Positions 24,471-32,927 of a stretch of 36,981 bases of DNA are shown here, piece after piece. The DNA is from an uncultured beta proteobacterium (lineage in GTDB: Bacteria > Pseudomonadota > Gammaproteobacteria > Burkholderiales > Burkholderiaceae_C). The notes beneath the pieces are model-generated. The model was not told the origin of the DNA. It saw nothing but the letters and a program-made list of their open reading frames with translations, and did not search any database. The stretch is taken from positions 1 to 36,981 of the forward strand of contig CAJAES010000033.1 of the NCBI GenBank assembly GCA_903938815.1, in the 5' to 3' direction. Within the stretch, counting starts at the first letter, position 1. Each line of letters starts with the position of its first letter. Made by a program: the position numbers and the translations under genes.

Positions 24471-25643
24471 ATGTTCAAGAAAAAGAAGGATGGGGAAGAC
24501 CCCTCCGCAACAACTCTGCGTGAGCACCGCAACTTCTTGCACTGCTCGCGCATCCGGGACTTCACGCTTTTCGATGTGATTGAGATGTCAGAAGACGACT
24601 GCTTCTGGCACCTGGTAGTCGCTCGCTTCGGCAGCCGCGAAAATTTCGCATGCCCGAAGTGCGGCGTCGTGGACTCGCACTACTACCGCGCAAAGCGGCG
24701 CCAGTGGCGATGCAGGCACTGCGATGAGAGCTTCTCGTGCACGACAGGCACGGCGTTTCAAGACCGCAAGCTTTCGTTCAAGAAATTGCTTCTCGCGATC
24801 GTCTACTTCGTGAGCGGCGCGAAGGGCATTGCGTCGATGCACATGAGCCGGCTCCTTGATGTTCAAGTCAAGACCGCCTTCGTTCTCGCCGGCAAGCTCC
24901 GCGAAGCGCTCGCGCGCTCCGCCGACCAAACACCACTGTCGGAGACCGTCGAACTCGATGGTGGCCACTTTGGCGGAAGGCCACGAAAGAGCCGCAACAA
25001 ATACAAGCCTACACCGGAGCAGATCGAAAAGAAGGTTCGGGCCAAGATCGCCTACGAGAACGGCAATGGGCCCTACCCACGAGCTTCCATGACGCGTGGG
25101 AATATCGAGCGCCGCAAGAAGCGGCGCATCGTGTTCGTTCTTCGTCAGCACAGTGGCATAGAAGGGCACGGGGCAGTGCGAACGATGATCGCCGTCCTCA
25201 ACGACGAGATCGACAAGGAAGTCATGCCTGTGATCAACGCAAAGGTTGTCAAGGGGGCCTTGATCATGACGGATGAAAACAAGGCATACACGCGGCTGAA
25301 CGCCAACTACGAACATGAGGTCGTCAATCATTCGCAGACCTTCAGCACTGTCGACGGGGTGAATGAGAACCAAGCGGAGGCGTTCTTCTCTCGCCTGCGC
25401 CGCTACTACCTCGGCATCTCGCACAAGTGCGAACCGAAGTACCTCGCGGACATCGGCTGGGAGATGGCGTGGCGCGAGGATGTTCGTCGCAAGACTGAGG
25501 GCGAAAAGACAGCGCATCTGCTCAGAACGACATCTGCAAACGGCCGCTCGATCAAGTGGCGCGGCTACTGGCAGAAGCGCAAGGTTCAGGCTTCCCCGCC
25601 GCCCTCGTCTTCGCCACCCTCGGCTGCCGCTTCGGCTTCCTGA
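24471..25643 (+). mobile_element. IS1595-family (ISXO2-like) transposase
   Basis: A 390-aa DDE transposase of the IS1595 type. An N-terminal zinc ribbon has CPKCG and CRHC (~57-90). The first acidic residue is in VELDGGHFGG, the second in IMTDENKAY, and the third region is NENQAEAFFSRLRRYY, followed by SIKWRGYWQ near the family's usual end. The last ~22 residues are a Pro/Ser/Ala tail that runs antisense into the neighbouring gene, beyond where I expect the protein to stop. I could not find matching terminal inverted repeats or an 8-bp target duplication by eye, so it may be a solo or domesticated transposase, or the ends may be degenerate. The ATG at 24471 was chosen; the longer GTG at 24444 is possible. 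Confidence 0.85.
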
Positions 25644-26209
25644 TCAGTCAGAGGACGAGTCGCTGCAGACCACCTGCCTTCCAACGTGGTCTTCGCTACG
25701 TGGATTCGACGTATGGCGCCGATGGCGGCGAGTCTGCGCATGCGGCGACGCACGCGCAACCGGAAGCTCTGGAATTCGTCTTCAGGCAGGGCGACGCCCG
25801 ACTCTACCGACAGGATCAGTGCGATCTCCGTGGTGGTGAGTTCAGCACCGTCACACTCCTTCAGGGCACGAAGGATCAGGCGCGTCATCTGGCCGTAGTC
25901 CATTGCCCAGCCGTTGTACTGACCTCGGATCGGAGACAGCCGGCCAGGGTCGATGTCGACTCCATACATTGCTATCGCGGCATCGATGGCTGCAATGTCG
26001 GCGTCGAGTGCCTTTAGACGCCCAGGCCCATGCAGCTCGGCAATGGCAAGACGCCGCTTGCACGAGCTGAGGCGCCGTTCGGCCTGAGCTGTCTCCTTGC
26101 CGATGGTGGAGACCAGCTCGGGCAAGCGCGCAACCAAGCGATCACGCTCGCCCTTCAAACGCGCCCGGCGCGACAACATCCATTTGAGTGCCGAAGGAAT
26201 TTTGACCAT
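25586..26209 (-). CDS. Coiled-coil / winged-helix hypothetical protein
   Basis: A 207-aa protein. Residues ~15-85 form a basic coiled coil (RLKGERDRLVARLPELV, then KETAQAERRLSSCKRRL), and ~100-180 resemble a winged helix (GQMTRLILRALKECDG, then LTTTEIALILSVE, then RLRVRRRMRRLAAIGAIRRI), with an acidic Gly/Glu tail. It looks like a regulator or DNA-bound partner. Its C-terminal 20 codons lie opposite the transposase end (25586-25643). The ATG at 26209 has no ribosome site; a LexA-like box is just upstream, so the message may be nearly leaderless. It is the last clearly accessory gene before the high-GC core DNA. Confidence 0.65.
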   Translation of the reverse strand: MVKIPSALKWMLSRRARLKGERDRLVARLPELVSTIGKETAQAERRLSSCKRRLAIAELHGPGRLKALDADIAAIDAAIAMYGVDIDPGRLSPIRGQYNGWAMDYGQMTRLILRALKECDGAELTTTEIALILSVESGVALPEDEFQSFRLRVRRRMRRLAAIGAIRRIHVAKTTLEGRWSAATRPLTDQEAEAAAEGGEDEGGGEA

Positions 26210-26232
26210 GCATTTACTGTATGCATGACCAG
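26207..26232 (-). promoter_or_regulatory. LexA-like box / inverted repeat upstream of 25586-26209 gene
   Basis: On the plus strand CTGT-N8-CCAG spans 26217-26232, one base from the CTGT-N8-ACAG core of bacterial LexA sites, and a perfect 7-bp repeat CATGCAT / ATGCATG flanks TTACTGT (26207-26227). It lies 8-23 bp upstream of the start codon, where a repressor would block the gene. Inferred, one mismatch. Confidence 0.45.
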
Positions 26233-26257
26233 CGATTTCACCCAGGGCAACAGCTAC

Positions 26258-26665
26258 TCATAAGCGTTTCAGGGCCGCCTGCACGGCAGCCAGCACGGCA
26301 GCCTGCACGGTTTGCCCGACAAGCAGGCCCAAGGCCGCGGCGGCAGGGTTCACGTGCGAGACGACGCCATGCTCCCAGGCGTCACGCGCATCCCCGATGC
26401 GCGCACTGGTGTGGGCCACGGCCACGGCCGCGCGGCCCTGCTGCTGCAGCAGCGCCAGGGCGGCGATGCCGGCGGCGTCCTTGCCGATGCCGGCGTCGTT
26501 GAACACCGCCAGCGCCAGCGGCCAGGCCAGCGCGTACTGGGCGGACGAGACGCCGCCATGCGAGCCGCTGACCACGCAGGCGCCGGCGTCCGCCGCCTCC
26601 ACCTGCGTGATGCTGTCGGCCAGCAGCACGCCCGGAAGCACCCATTCGCGCACCGTGCCGCTCAT
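26258..26665 (-). CDS. Conserved hypothetical protein
   Basis: A 135-aa alpha/beta protein from the ATG at 26665 with a moderate GGGG site. Recognisable stretches are LADSITQVEAADAGACVV, then SGSHGG, NDAGIGKDAAGIAALALL, VAHTSARIGDARD and GVVSHVN. This Gly/Ala-rich pattern with an Asp/Lys/His set looks like a small soluble enzyme-like family widespread in bacteria, but I cannot name it. A longer start at 26770 is open but less likely. It is the first high-GC, core-type gene on the right of the island. Confidence 0.65.
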   Translation of the reverse strand: MSGTVREWVLPGVLLADSITQVEAADAGACVVSGSHGGVSSAQYALAWPLALAVFNDAGIGKDAAGIAALALLQQQGRAAVAVAHTSARIGDARDAWEHGVVSHVNPAAAALGLLVGQTVQAAVLAAVQAALKRL

Positions 26666-26803
26666 GGCGCCCCGCGATTCGTCGCCGCTGCATGCGGCTC
26701 GACCGGCAGACGCGGCGGTTCGTCGCACGCCGCTGGAAGACAAGGCCGCGCGCACCGATAGTTCATCCATCGCAACGCTGAACCCACCGCACAGGAGCCC
26801 ACC

Positions 26804-26953
26804 ATGAACACCACCCGCACCCCCCGCTTCATCGCCTTCGCACTGTCGGTGATGATGACACTGACGATCTTCTCCGGCGTGACCTCGCTGTCCTCGCCGG
26901 AGCACGCGGGCCAGCTTCTGGTGCGCGTGAACAGCGAGACGCCGCGCGCCTGA
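26804..26953 (+). CDS. Small 49-aa membrane or secreted peptide
   Basis: A short gene with a good ribosome site (AGGAG at 26793-26797) 6 nt before the ATG. After a basic N-terminus, residues ~8-28 (RFIAFALSVMMTLTIFSGVTS) are hydrophobic, fitting a signal anchor; the remaining ~20 residues are polar. Strong GC3 bias in frame supports coding. A terminator hairpin follows 25 bp after the stop. Such small hydrophobic peptides are common in Burkholderiales, with no known role. Confidence 0.6.
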   Translation: MNTTRTPRFIAFALSVMMTLTIFSGVTSLSSPEHAGQLLVRVNSETPRA

Positions 26954-26977
26954 ACACGGTTCGGCGTTCCGCGACAC

Positions 26978-27008
26978 ACGGGGGCCCTGCGGGGCCCCCG
27001 TGCCGTTT
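26978..27008 (+). terminator. GC-rich terminator hairpin
   Basis: ACGGGGGCCC (26978-26987) pairs with GGGCCCCCGT (26992-27001) around a TGCG loop, giving a 10-bp stem. Only a short TTT follows (27006-27008). It lies behind the 49-aa gene. Confidence 0.65.
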
Positions 27009-27009
27009 G

Positions 27010-27064
27010 CGGGCACGATTCGGGCACGATCCGGGCACGATCCGGGCACGATCCAGGCACGACA
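27010..27064. repeat. 11-bp tandem repeat, five units
   Basis: CGGGCACGATC is repeated: units start at 27010, 27021, 27032, 27043 and 27054. The middle three are identical; the first ends in T and the last is altered (CAGGCACGACA). It lies in the leader of the lipoprotein gene (start 27118). The array may change length by slippage. Confidence 0.9.
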
Positions 27065-27117
27065 CGGTGCTGATTTCAATCAAGCGAGCGGGCCATGGCC
27101 GCCGCGACACTGGGTCG

Positions 27118-28335
27118 ATGCGACGAGTCACGCTGCTGTGGATCCCGGTTCTGCTGGCGCTGTCCGGGTGCGCCGCGCTGCCGCTGACTGCGGCCACCGC
27201 GCCGCTGGCGGTCGCGGGCTGGGGCGCCATGTTCGGCTCGGTGTTCGACGATTGGGCCAAGCCCCTGCCCCCGCTGGTGCTGCACGCCGAGGCCGGGCCG
27301 ATGCTCGACAGCGCCGGCCTGGACTCGGGGGTGGTCGACCCCGAAACCGACCGCGTGGCCGATGCAAGCGCGTGGCTGCGCGCATGGGGCCTCGAACGCG
27401 CGGATGTCGAAGCGGGCCGGGTACAGATGGTCCGGATCGGCCACCACGAGGGCGCAGACTCCGCGCAGCGGCGAGCCGTGGTGCTGCCGGTGCGGCTCGC
27501 ATCCGCACCCGCACACGCACCCGCACTCCAGCCCGCACCCCGGGGCACGGTCATCGAGCTGAGGGTCACTGCCAGCGGCCCGGTCACCCCGTACGCGGCG
27601 CGCAGCGACCGCAGCGCCGCTGCGGATTGCCGCTACGCCGCGCCGCCCGCCCGGGCTGCCAAGGTCGAGTGGCTTCGCGGCCGGAAGTTCGGCCACGAGC
27701 GCCTGACCGACACGCTGGTCTGCGCGGCACTGCAGACCGCCGGCTGGCAACGCGCCGCGAGCTTCTGGCACTGGGTTCCCGACTGGGACTACGCAGCCGC
27801 CAGGCCGTCAGGCCGTGCCCCGAACATGACGCCCGAACTGGTCTCGCCCGCGCCACGGCCGGAGACGGGGCCGCAGACAGGGCAGCAGACAGGGCAGCAG
27901 ACAGGGCAGCCCGCCAACGCCATCCCGACGCCGGCCTTCCCCCCCGACCGCGCGGTCGTGATGGTCTACCGCAATCGATCGACCCAGCCCAACGACCAAC
28001 GCATCGCCATGCGCGTCGACGGGCAAGCGATGACGCAACTGCGCAGCGCCCGCTGTGCCATCCTGCTGCTGACGCCGGGCGAGCACGTGCTGGCAGTGGG
28101 CAAGGGCGCACCGGGCGCCTGGACCATCGAGCCGCTGATGGAACTGGCGCTGCGCCTGGGGCCCGGCGACCGTGCCTATGTCGAGCACGTGACGAACGAG
28201 CACGAGGCGAGCAACCTGCTGCGCAGCGCGCGCGACCACAAGGCATTCTGGGAGGCTGCGGTCCAGCTCGTCGAACGGCCCGTACTGACGGCCGTCGACG
28301 GCTGCCGGGGCAGCACCCCGGTCATCACGCCTTGA
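27118..28335 (+). CDS. Predicted lipoprotein, hypothetical
   Basis: A 405-aa protein with a lipoprotein signal: basic N-terminus, hydrophobic core, and lipobox L-S-G-C with Cys18. The mature part has no family I recognise. The middle (~240-262) has a Q-T-G-Q repeat run (QTGQQTGQQTGQ) and a Pro-rich linker, and the C-terminal ~275-375 form a beta-rich domain (RAVVMVYRN, then IAMRVDGQAM, then PGEHVLAVG) that resembles a small extracytoplasmic beta-sandwich with its PGEH-like turn. The ATG at 27118 is the one in front of the signal. Its end overlaps the convergent dehydrogenase gene by 11 bp. Confidence 0.7.
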   Translation: MRRVTLLWIPVLLALSGCAALPLTAATAPLAVAGWGAMFGSVFDDWAKPLPPLVLHAEAGPMLDSAGLDSGVVDPETDRVADASAWLRAWGLERADVEAGRVQMVRIGHHEGADSAQRRAVVLPVRLASAPAHAPALQPAPRGTVIELRVTASGPVTPYAARSDRSAAADCRYAAPPARAAKVEWLRGRKFGHERLTDTLVCAALQTAGWQRAASFWHWVPDWDYAAARPSGRAPNMTPELVSPAPRPETGPQTGQQTGQQTGQPANAIPTPAFPPDRAVVMVYRNRSTQPNDQRIAMRVDGQAMTQLRSARCAILLLTPGEHVLAVGKGAPGAWTIEPLMELALRLGPGDRAYVEHVTNEHEASNLLRSARDHKAFWEAAVQLVERPVLTAVDGCRGSTPVITP

Positions 28336-29671
28336 ACAGGTCTTCCATCTCGCGGCGCAGCTGATAGGCGCGGGTGCCGGTGTCCATGGCGACATCGTCC
28401 CAGCACAGGCTCTGGCCCTGCTTCACGGGGCGCACCAGCGTCACATCGTGCGCCAGGCCCAGCGGCAGGCCGCCCATCGCGGCCGAGGTCGCGGCCGGCA
28501 GCAGCTTGCCCCACACGCAGTAGCCGCCCTCGCCGTCCAGCACCTCGCCGGGCTGCAGGTCGCGCTTGGCGGTGGCCACCACGTCGGCATTCCAGGCCGA
28601 AGCGGCGCCGGTGTGCTCGCCGCGCAGCGCCACGCTCGCGACGCTGAAGCCCACCTCCAGGCCGATCAGGTGCCAGCGCTTGTAGAGCGTGAAGTAGCGC
28701 CCGCTCGGGTCGGTGTGGGCGTTGTATTCCTCGAAGCAGTTCTTGACGTATTCGGTCTCGGCCTCCACCGTGACCCAGACGCCCATGCGGATGTCGTAGG
28801 GGATCACGCGGCCGTCGGTCTCGAGGCTGCTGATCACCTCGACCATGCCCTTCTTCTCGAGCACGCCGCCTTCGCTGCGCGGGCGCGTCACGCGCGGGAT
28901 GTCGGCCACGCTGGCCGGCGGGTAGAGCAGGCCGTTGCTGGGCACGGCCAACCCGGTGGCGTTGGAGACGGCGGTGCTCTCGATGCTGGGCTTGGAGCCG
29001 TCGAGGAAGCTGTTGAACATCTTCGGGTTCAGGCCGCCGCGCACGGCCTGCTCGGGCGTGAGGCCGTAGTAGCCCCACACCGTCTCGGGCGTGGACTGCG
29101 CGAAGTGCGGCAGCCACTTGTGCCCGCGCCCCGCGGCCACGACCGGGAAGCCGCAGGTGCGCGCCCAGTCCACCAGGTCGCAGATCAGCGCCGGCTGGTC
29201 GCCGAAGGCGAGCGAATACACGACGCCGGCCTCCTGTGCGCGGCGCGCCAGCAGCGGGCCGCAGAAGGCATCGGCCTCGACCGTGACGTTGACGACGTGC
29301 TTGCGCTGCGCAAAGGCTTCCAGGCAGTGGTCGACCGCGGCGATGGGGTGGCCGGTGCACTCGACGATGACGTCGATGGCGGGGTGGCGCACCAGCGCCA
29401 GCCAGTCGTCGCCGACATGGGTGTTGCCGTCGCGGATGGCGGCGTCCAGGCTGGCGGCCTGCACGCGCTGCGTCTCCCAGCCCACCCGGGCCAGGTTCCG
29501 GCAGGCGGCCTCGGGGTTCAGGTCGGCGATGCCCACCAGGTGAACGCCGGGCGTGCGCGGGATCTGCGCCAGGTACATGCTGCCGAACTTGCCGGCGCCG
29601 ATGAGGCCCACGCGGATGGGCCGGCCTTCGGCCTGGCGCTGCTGCAGCTTCGCGAACAGGGGCGTGCTCAT
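28325..29671 (-). CDS. NAD(P)-dependent oxidoreductase with C-terminal SAF domain
   Basis: A 448-aa homoserine-dehydrogenase-like enzyme. The Rossmann motif VGLIGAGKFG (21-30) binds NAD(P); a middle catalytic domain (~150-330) follows, with the YGLTPEQA and KMFNSFLDG blocks, and then an SAF domain (~345-440; V-A-T-A-K-R-D-L-Q-P-G-E segment). It is the COG4091-type 'SAF domain, predicted homoserine dehydrogenase' family, whose substrates are small sugars or hydroxy-acids and are not shown here. A GGAGG site precedes the ATG at 29671. It lies downstream of an EctD-like dioxygenase and a GntR regulator in the same direction, so all three are likely one catabolic operon. Confidence 0.85.
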   Translation of the reverse strand: MSTPLFAKLQQRQAEGRPIRVGLIGAGKFGSMYLAQIPRTPGVHLVGIADLNPEAACRNLARVGWETQRVQAASLDAAIRDGNTHVGDDWLALVRHPAIDVIVECTGHPIAAVDHCLEAFAQRKHVVNVTVEADAFCGPLLARRAQEAGVVYSLAFGDQPALICDLVDWARTCGFPVVAAGRGHKWLPHFAQSTPETVWGYYGLTPEQAVRGGLNPKMFNSFLDGSKPSIESTAVSNATGLAVPSNGLLYPPASVADIPRVTRPRSEGGVLEKKGMVEVISSLETDGRVIPYDIRMGVWVTVEAETEYVKNCFEEYNAHTDPSGRYFTLYKRWHLIGLEVGFSVASVALRGEHTGAASAWNADVVATAKRDLQPGEVLDGEGGYCVWGKLLPAATSAAMGGLPLGLAHDVTLVRPVKQGQSLCWDDVAMDTGTRAYQLRREMEDLFKA

Positions 29672-29738
29672 GGGCAGGTCCTCCGGCCCTGGGCCGCGGT
29701 GATGGGTCGATGTGGCGTGCGGGCGCAGGCGGTGCGCG

Positions 29739-30611
29739 TCATGCCGCCACCTTCAGCACGTCCAGCGAGGTCTCCAGCGCTTGCGCCGGCATGCCGTCCT
29801 TCCAGGGCAGGTCGACCGGGTAGTCGCGCACCAGGCAGTCGTCGGGCAGGCAGGCGATGGGGTCGAAGACGCGGTGCGCGATGTACTCCGGCCGCTTGAA
29901 CCGCCGGATGTGGTTGCTGACGGTGCACAGGCTCAGGTAGACGCTGACGCGGTTCCACGGGCTCAGGTTGCTGGTGGAAGCATGCACGAGGCAGGAATGG
30001 AACAGGATCATCGAGCCGGCCGGGCCCTTGGGCGAGACGATGCCGCCGTCCTTGTCGCCGGCGCGGCGCACGAGCTGCGTGATGAGCGCGTTGTCCACCG
30101 TCCACAGCGGGTAGCTGGTGGTGGCGAGGTCGTGCTTGGCGTCGACCACGCCCTTCTTGTGGCTGCCCGGGATGAACATCAGCGGGCCGTTGAACTCGTT
30201 CACGTCGTCCAGGAAGATCGCGACGTTCATCGCGCGCTCGGTGGGCATGAGGTCGTCGTTCTTCCAGGTGCCGTAGTCCTGGTGCCACTGCCAGACATCG
30301 CCCTCGAAGGCCATCTTGCCGTTGATCTTGAACTGGTGCATGTAGAGCTCTTCGCCGAAGAGGTCCTGCACGGGCTCGACCATGCGCGGGTGGCGCGCGA
30401 GCCTGGCGAAGGGTTCGCTGTACAGGTGCGCGGCGAAGTTCGTGCGCACGGCATCGGAGCCCTTCTCGCGCACGTTGTAGGCCTCGCGGCGCGCGTACAG
30501 CTCGGGCACGGCGGCGTTCAGGTTCGCCACTTCCTCGGGCGTGAACAGCGACGGGAAGAACAGATAGCCGTCGCGCTCGAACTGCGCGTGTTGTTCGGGG
30601 GTGAGCTTCAT
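29739..30611 (-). CDS. Phytanoyl-CoA dioxygenase family (EctD-like) protein
   Basis: A 290-aa Fe(II)/2-oxoglutarate dioxygenase. The HxD of the metal site is in WQWHQDYGTW (~107-116), followed by GPLMFIPGSHKKG (~144-156), then a distal His in LVHAST, and an Arg in the RVSVYLS region for 2-oxoglutarate. The 'WHxDYGTW' block is like ectoine hydroxylase, but no ectoine genes are seen nearby. AGGAG lies 6 nt before the ATG. It shares ATGA with the end of the GntR gene, so translation is coupled; the dehydrogenase follows 67 bp later. Confidence 0.85.
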   Translation of the reverse strand: MKLTPEQHAQFERDGYLFFPSLFTPEEVANLNAAVPELYARREAYNVREKGSDAVRTNFAAHLYSEPFARLARHPRMVEPVQDLFGEELYMHQFKINGKMAFEGDVWQWHQDYGTWKNDDLMPTERAMNVAIFLDDVNEFNGPLMFIPGSHKKGVVDAKHDLATTSYPLWTVDNALITQLVRRAGDKDGGIVSPKGPAGSMILFHSCLVHASTSNLSPWNRVSVYLSLCTVSNHIRRFKRPEYIAHRVFDPIACLPDDCLVRDYPVDLPWKDGMPAQALETSLDVLKVAA

Positions 30612-31300
30612 CGGGGGTCTCCTGCGGTGGCGGGCTGCGCGGCAGTCATCGACTGCATCGCCTGGCCCAGGTGATGGCTGGCGTCCTCGCCATGCCGGCG
30701 CGCCAGTCCGGCGGCTCGTTCGGGGTCGCCGGCCGCGATGGCCTCGGCGATGGCGGTGTGCTCGTCCCAGACGGTGCGGCGCACCTCGCCGGTCTGCAGC
30801 ACGGCGCCCATCGCGCGGCGGATCTGGCACCAGTGCGGCGCTGCGCTGCGCTCGATCAGCGGGTTGCCGGAGGCGACATAGAGCGCCTGGTGGAAGGCGA
30901 GGTCGGCCTCGATCATGGCGGGCACGTCGCGGCCGAGCGCGGCGTCGCGGCCGGCCTTCAGCAGCGCGGGCGGCAGCACGGCACGGCGCTGGGCCGCCAG
31001 GCGCGCGGCCAGCGCATCCAGCGCGCCGCGCACGGCATACACCTGCGCAATGCCCGACGCCAGCAGGGGCGCCACCTGCAGGCCGCGGCCGGGCGCGTCC
31101 TGCACCAGGCCGTCGGCCTTCAGCAGGCGCAGCGCCTGCAGCACCGGTTGGCGCGACACCGCCAGGCTCTCTGCCAGGGCTTCCTGGGTGATGCGCTGCC
31201 CCGGCGCGAGCGCGCCGCTGCTGATGGCGTCCACCAGGGCGCGGTACGCCTGGTCGACGAGGTCGGGGGCTGTTTCCAGCCGGTGCAACGAGGCTGCCAT
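30608..31300 (-). CDS. GntR-family (FadR/FCD) transcriptional regulator
   Basis: A 230-aa regulator. An N-terminal winged helix at ~10-75 (ITQEALAESLAVSRQPVLQAL) is followed by an FCD domain at ~90-215 with the metal-binding D/H/H/H set in EADLAFHQALY, EHTAIAEAI and HHLGQ. It overlaps the dioxygenase by 4 bp (ATGA). A palindrome lies directly upstream, so it most likely represses its own operon and responds to the dioxygenase/dehydrogenase substrate. Confidence 0.9.
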   Translation of the reverse strand: MAASLHRLETAPDLVDQAYRALVDAISSGALAPGQRITQEALAESLAVSRQPVLQALRLLKADGLVQDAPGRGLQVAPLLASGIAQVYAVRGALDALAARLAAQRRAVLPPALLKAGRDAALGRDVPAMIEADLAFHQALYVASGNPLIERSAAPHWCQIRRAMGAVLQTGEVRRTVWDEHTAIAEAIAAGDPERAAGLARRHGEDASHHLGQAMQSMTAAQPATAGDPR

Positions 31301-31304
31301 GGGT

Positions 31305-31323
31305 TCTGTACTCCGTATACAGA
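31305..31323. promoter_or_regulatory. Palindromic operator of the GntR operon
   Basis: TCTGTA (31305-31310) mirrors TACAGA (31318-31323) with a 7-bp spacer CTCCGTA... read as CTCCGTA; it sits 5-23 bp before the GntR start. GntR/FCD regulators commonly bind such short palindromes. Confidence 0.6.
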
Positions 31324-31375
31324 CCTTAGCCGAGCGGCTGGCGAATTAGTCCTGGGGCAATCCCCGAGGCAGCTC

Positions 31376-32872
31376 TCAGCCCGCGGCGGGCAGACGGATC
31401 GTCACCTCGGTGCCCCGGCCCGGCTCGCTGCGCGCCTGCACGCGGCCGGCGTGCAGGTCGACGATGCGCCGCACGATGGCCAGGCCCAGGCCGTGGCCGC
31501 CTTCGCTCTTGCGGTAGAAGCGCTCGAACAGGTGCGGCAGGTCCTCGGCCGCGATGCCGGGGCCGGTGTCGGCCACCGTGACCACGATCTCCGCGCCCTC
31601 CGCACCCTCCCGCCGCGCCTGCAGCGTGATGCGGCCGCCGGCCGGCGTGGCCTTGAGCGCGTTGTCCAGCAGGTTGGCCAGCGCGCGCTCGAAGAGCTCG
31701 ATGTCCAGCGCCGCCACGGGCGGCTCGCCGTCGTGGCGGGCCTCCAGCGCGACACCCTGCTGCAGCGCGCGTGTGGCGAAGCGCAGCGCGATGTCGTCGA
31801 GCAGTTCGCTCACGTCCATGGGCGTGGGCTGCAGGTGGTAGGAAGGCTCGTCGAGCAGCGCGAAGTCGCCCAGCGCGCGCACCATGCCGGCGGCGTGCGC
31901 GGTGTTGCGCAGGGCCACCTGCAGCAGCGCGCGGTCGTCGGCGCGGGCGGGGTCGCCGGCCCAGCGGCGGTCCAGCGTCTCGAGCCCGGCGGTGGTGGCG
32001 GTCAGCGGGGAGCGCAGGTCGTGCGAGAGGTTGCTCACGCCCTCGCGGCGGAACTGGTCCAGCCGGCGCAGGCGGTCCCACTGCGCGTGCAGCTTGGACA
32101 GCATGGCGTGGAAGCCCGTGCGCAGGCGCGCGAACTCGTCGTCACCGCGCGCGGGGGAAAAGTCCGGGCGCGCCCGTTCGGCGGCCTCGAAGCCGTCGCG
32201 TGCCGCCGCGTCCACGGCGTCGCTGAGCTCGCGCAGCGGCCGCGTCACGGTGCCGATGATCCAGATCGCGATCAGCGAGCCCGCCAGCACCACCGCCAGC
32301 ACGCCGGCAAGGGCCGGGCCGGCGACGCTGCTGCGCAGCAGCTCCAGCTTGCCGGGTGGCAGCGGCGGCTTCTGGCACACCAGATACAGGTAGCCGGCGA
32401 TGCCCGTGCCCCCGCGGATGACCGTGGCCTGCAGCGCGCGCGCCGCGATGACCGTGTCCTGGCTCATGTACTCGGGGTCGTCGCCCATCACGTAGGCGGC
32501 GCGGGCGCGGTCGCCGGCCACCATCACGGCCTCCTGCACGGGCTGCAGCTTGACCTTGAAGCCGGGTGCCAGCGGCATCCGGCCGGAGCTGGCCAGCACG
32601 GTGCCGTCGGCCGACAGCAGGTAAAGGCGCGAATCGGGCTCGAACAGCAGCAGGTTGCGCAGGAAGCCGGTGAAGCCCTCGGCGTCGCCGGCGTGCAGGT
32701 CGAGCAGATCGGGGTGAGTGCTCACAACGCGGCCGATGAAGCCGTTGGCGCGCTCCCAGGTGCTTTCGTGCTCGAAACGCTGGAAGGCCGTGGCGACGGT
32801 GAAGATCAGGGCCAGCGCCGTGGCCAGGCCCGTGAGCAGGATGGTCAGCGCCAGCCGGGTGCGTACGCTCAT
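31376..32872 (-). CDS. Sensor histidine kinase
   Basis: A 498-aa two-component kinase. TM1 is at ~8-30, a ~150-residue periplasmic sensor follows, TM2 is at ~186-208, then a HAMP linker. The H-box SNLSHDLRSP has H284, the N-box NLLDNALKAT has N404, G1 is DTGPGI (435-440), and G2 is HGLGLAIV. It has all motifs needed to phosphorylate the response regulator encoded 55 bp upstream. The ATG at 32872 is preferred over GTG at 32887 because AAGG lies 7 nt before it. The signal is unknown. Confidence 0.92.
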   Translation of the reverse strand: MSVRTRLALTILLTGLATALALIFTVATAFQRFEHESTWERANGFIGRVVSTHPDLLDLHAGDAEGFTGFLRNLLLFEPDSRLYLLSADGTVLASSGRMPLAPGFKVKLQPVQEAVMVAGDRARAAYVMGDDPEYMSQDTVIAARALQATVIRGGTGIAGYLYLVCQKPPLPPGKLELLRSSVAGPALAGVLAVVLAGSLIAIWIIGTVTRPLRELSDAVDAAARDGFEAAERARPDFSPARGDDEFARLRTGFHAMLSKLHAQWDRLRRLDQFRREGVSNLSHDLRSPLTATTAGLETLDRRWAGDPARADDRALLQVALRNTAHAAGMVRALGDFALLDEPSYHLQPTPMDVSELLDDIALRFATRALQQGVALEARHDGEPPVAALDIELFERALANLLDNALKATPAGGRITLQARREGAEGAEIVVTVADTGPGIAAEDLPHLFERFYRKSEGGHGLGLAIVRRIVDLHAGRVQARSEPGRGTEVTIRLPAAG

Positions 32873-32927
32873 CGCGGGCCTTCGCACGGCACGCGGCGCC
32901 CGGCGCCCCTGGCACGGCTGTGCGGGC

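Noticed and set aside
24588..25517. Minus-strand 309-aa frame in the transposase
   Set aside because: Antisense to conserved DDE motifs; no domain of its own.
26666..27079. N-terminal extension of the 26258-26665 gene
   Set aside because: It would run through a terminator, tandem repeats and the 49-aa gene; the internal ATG fits the conserved part.
28176..29360. Minus-strand 394-aa Arg/Ala-rich frame
   Set aside because: A GC-driven alternative frame of the dehydrogenase gene.
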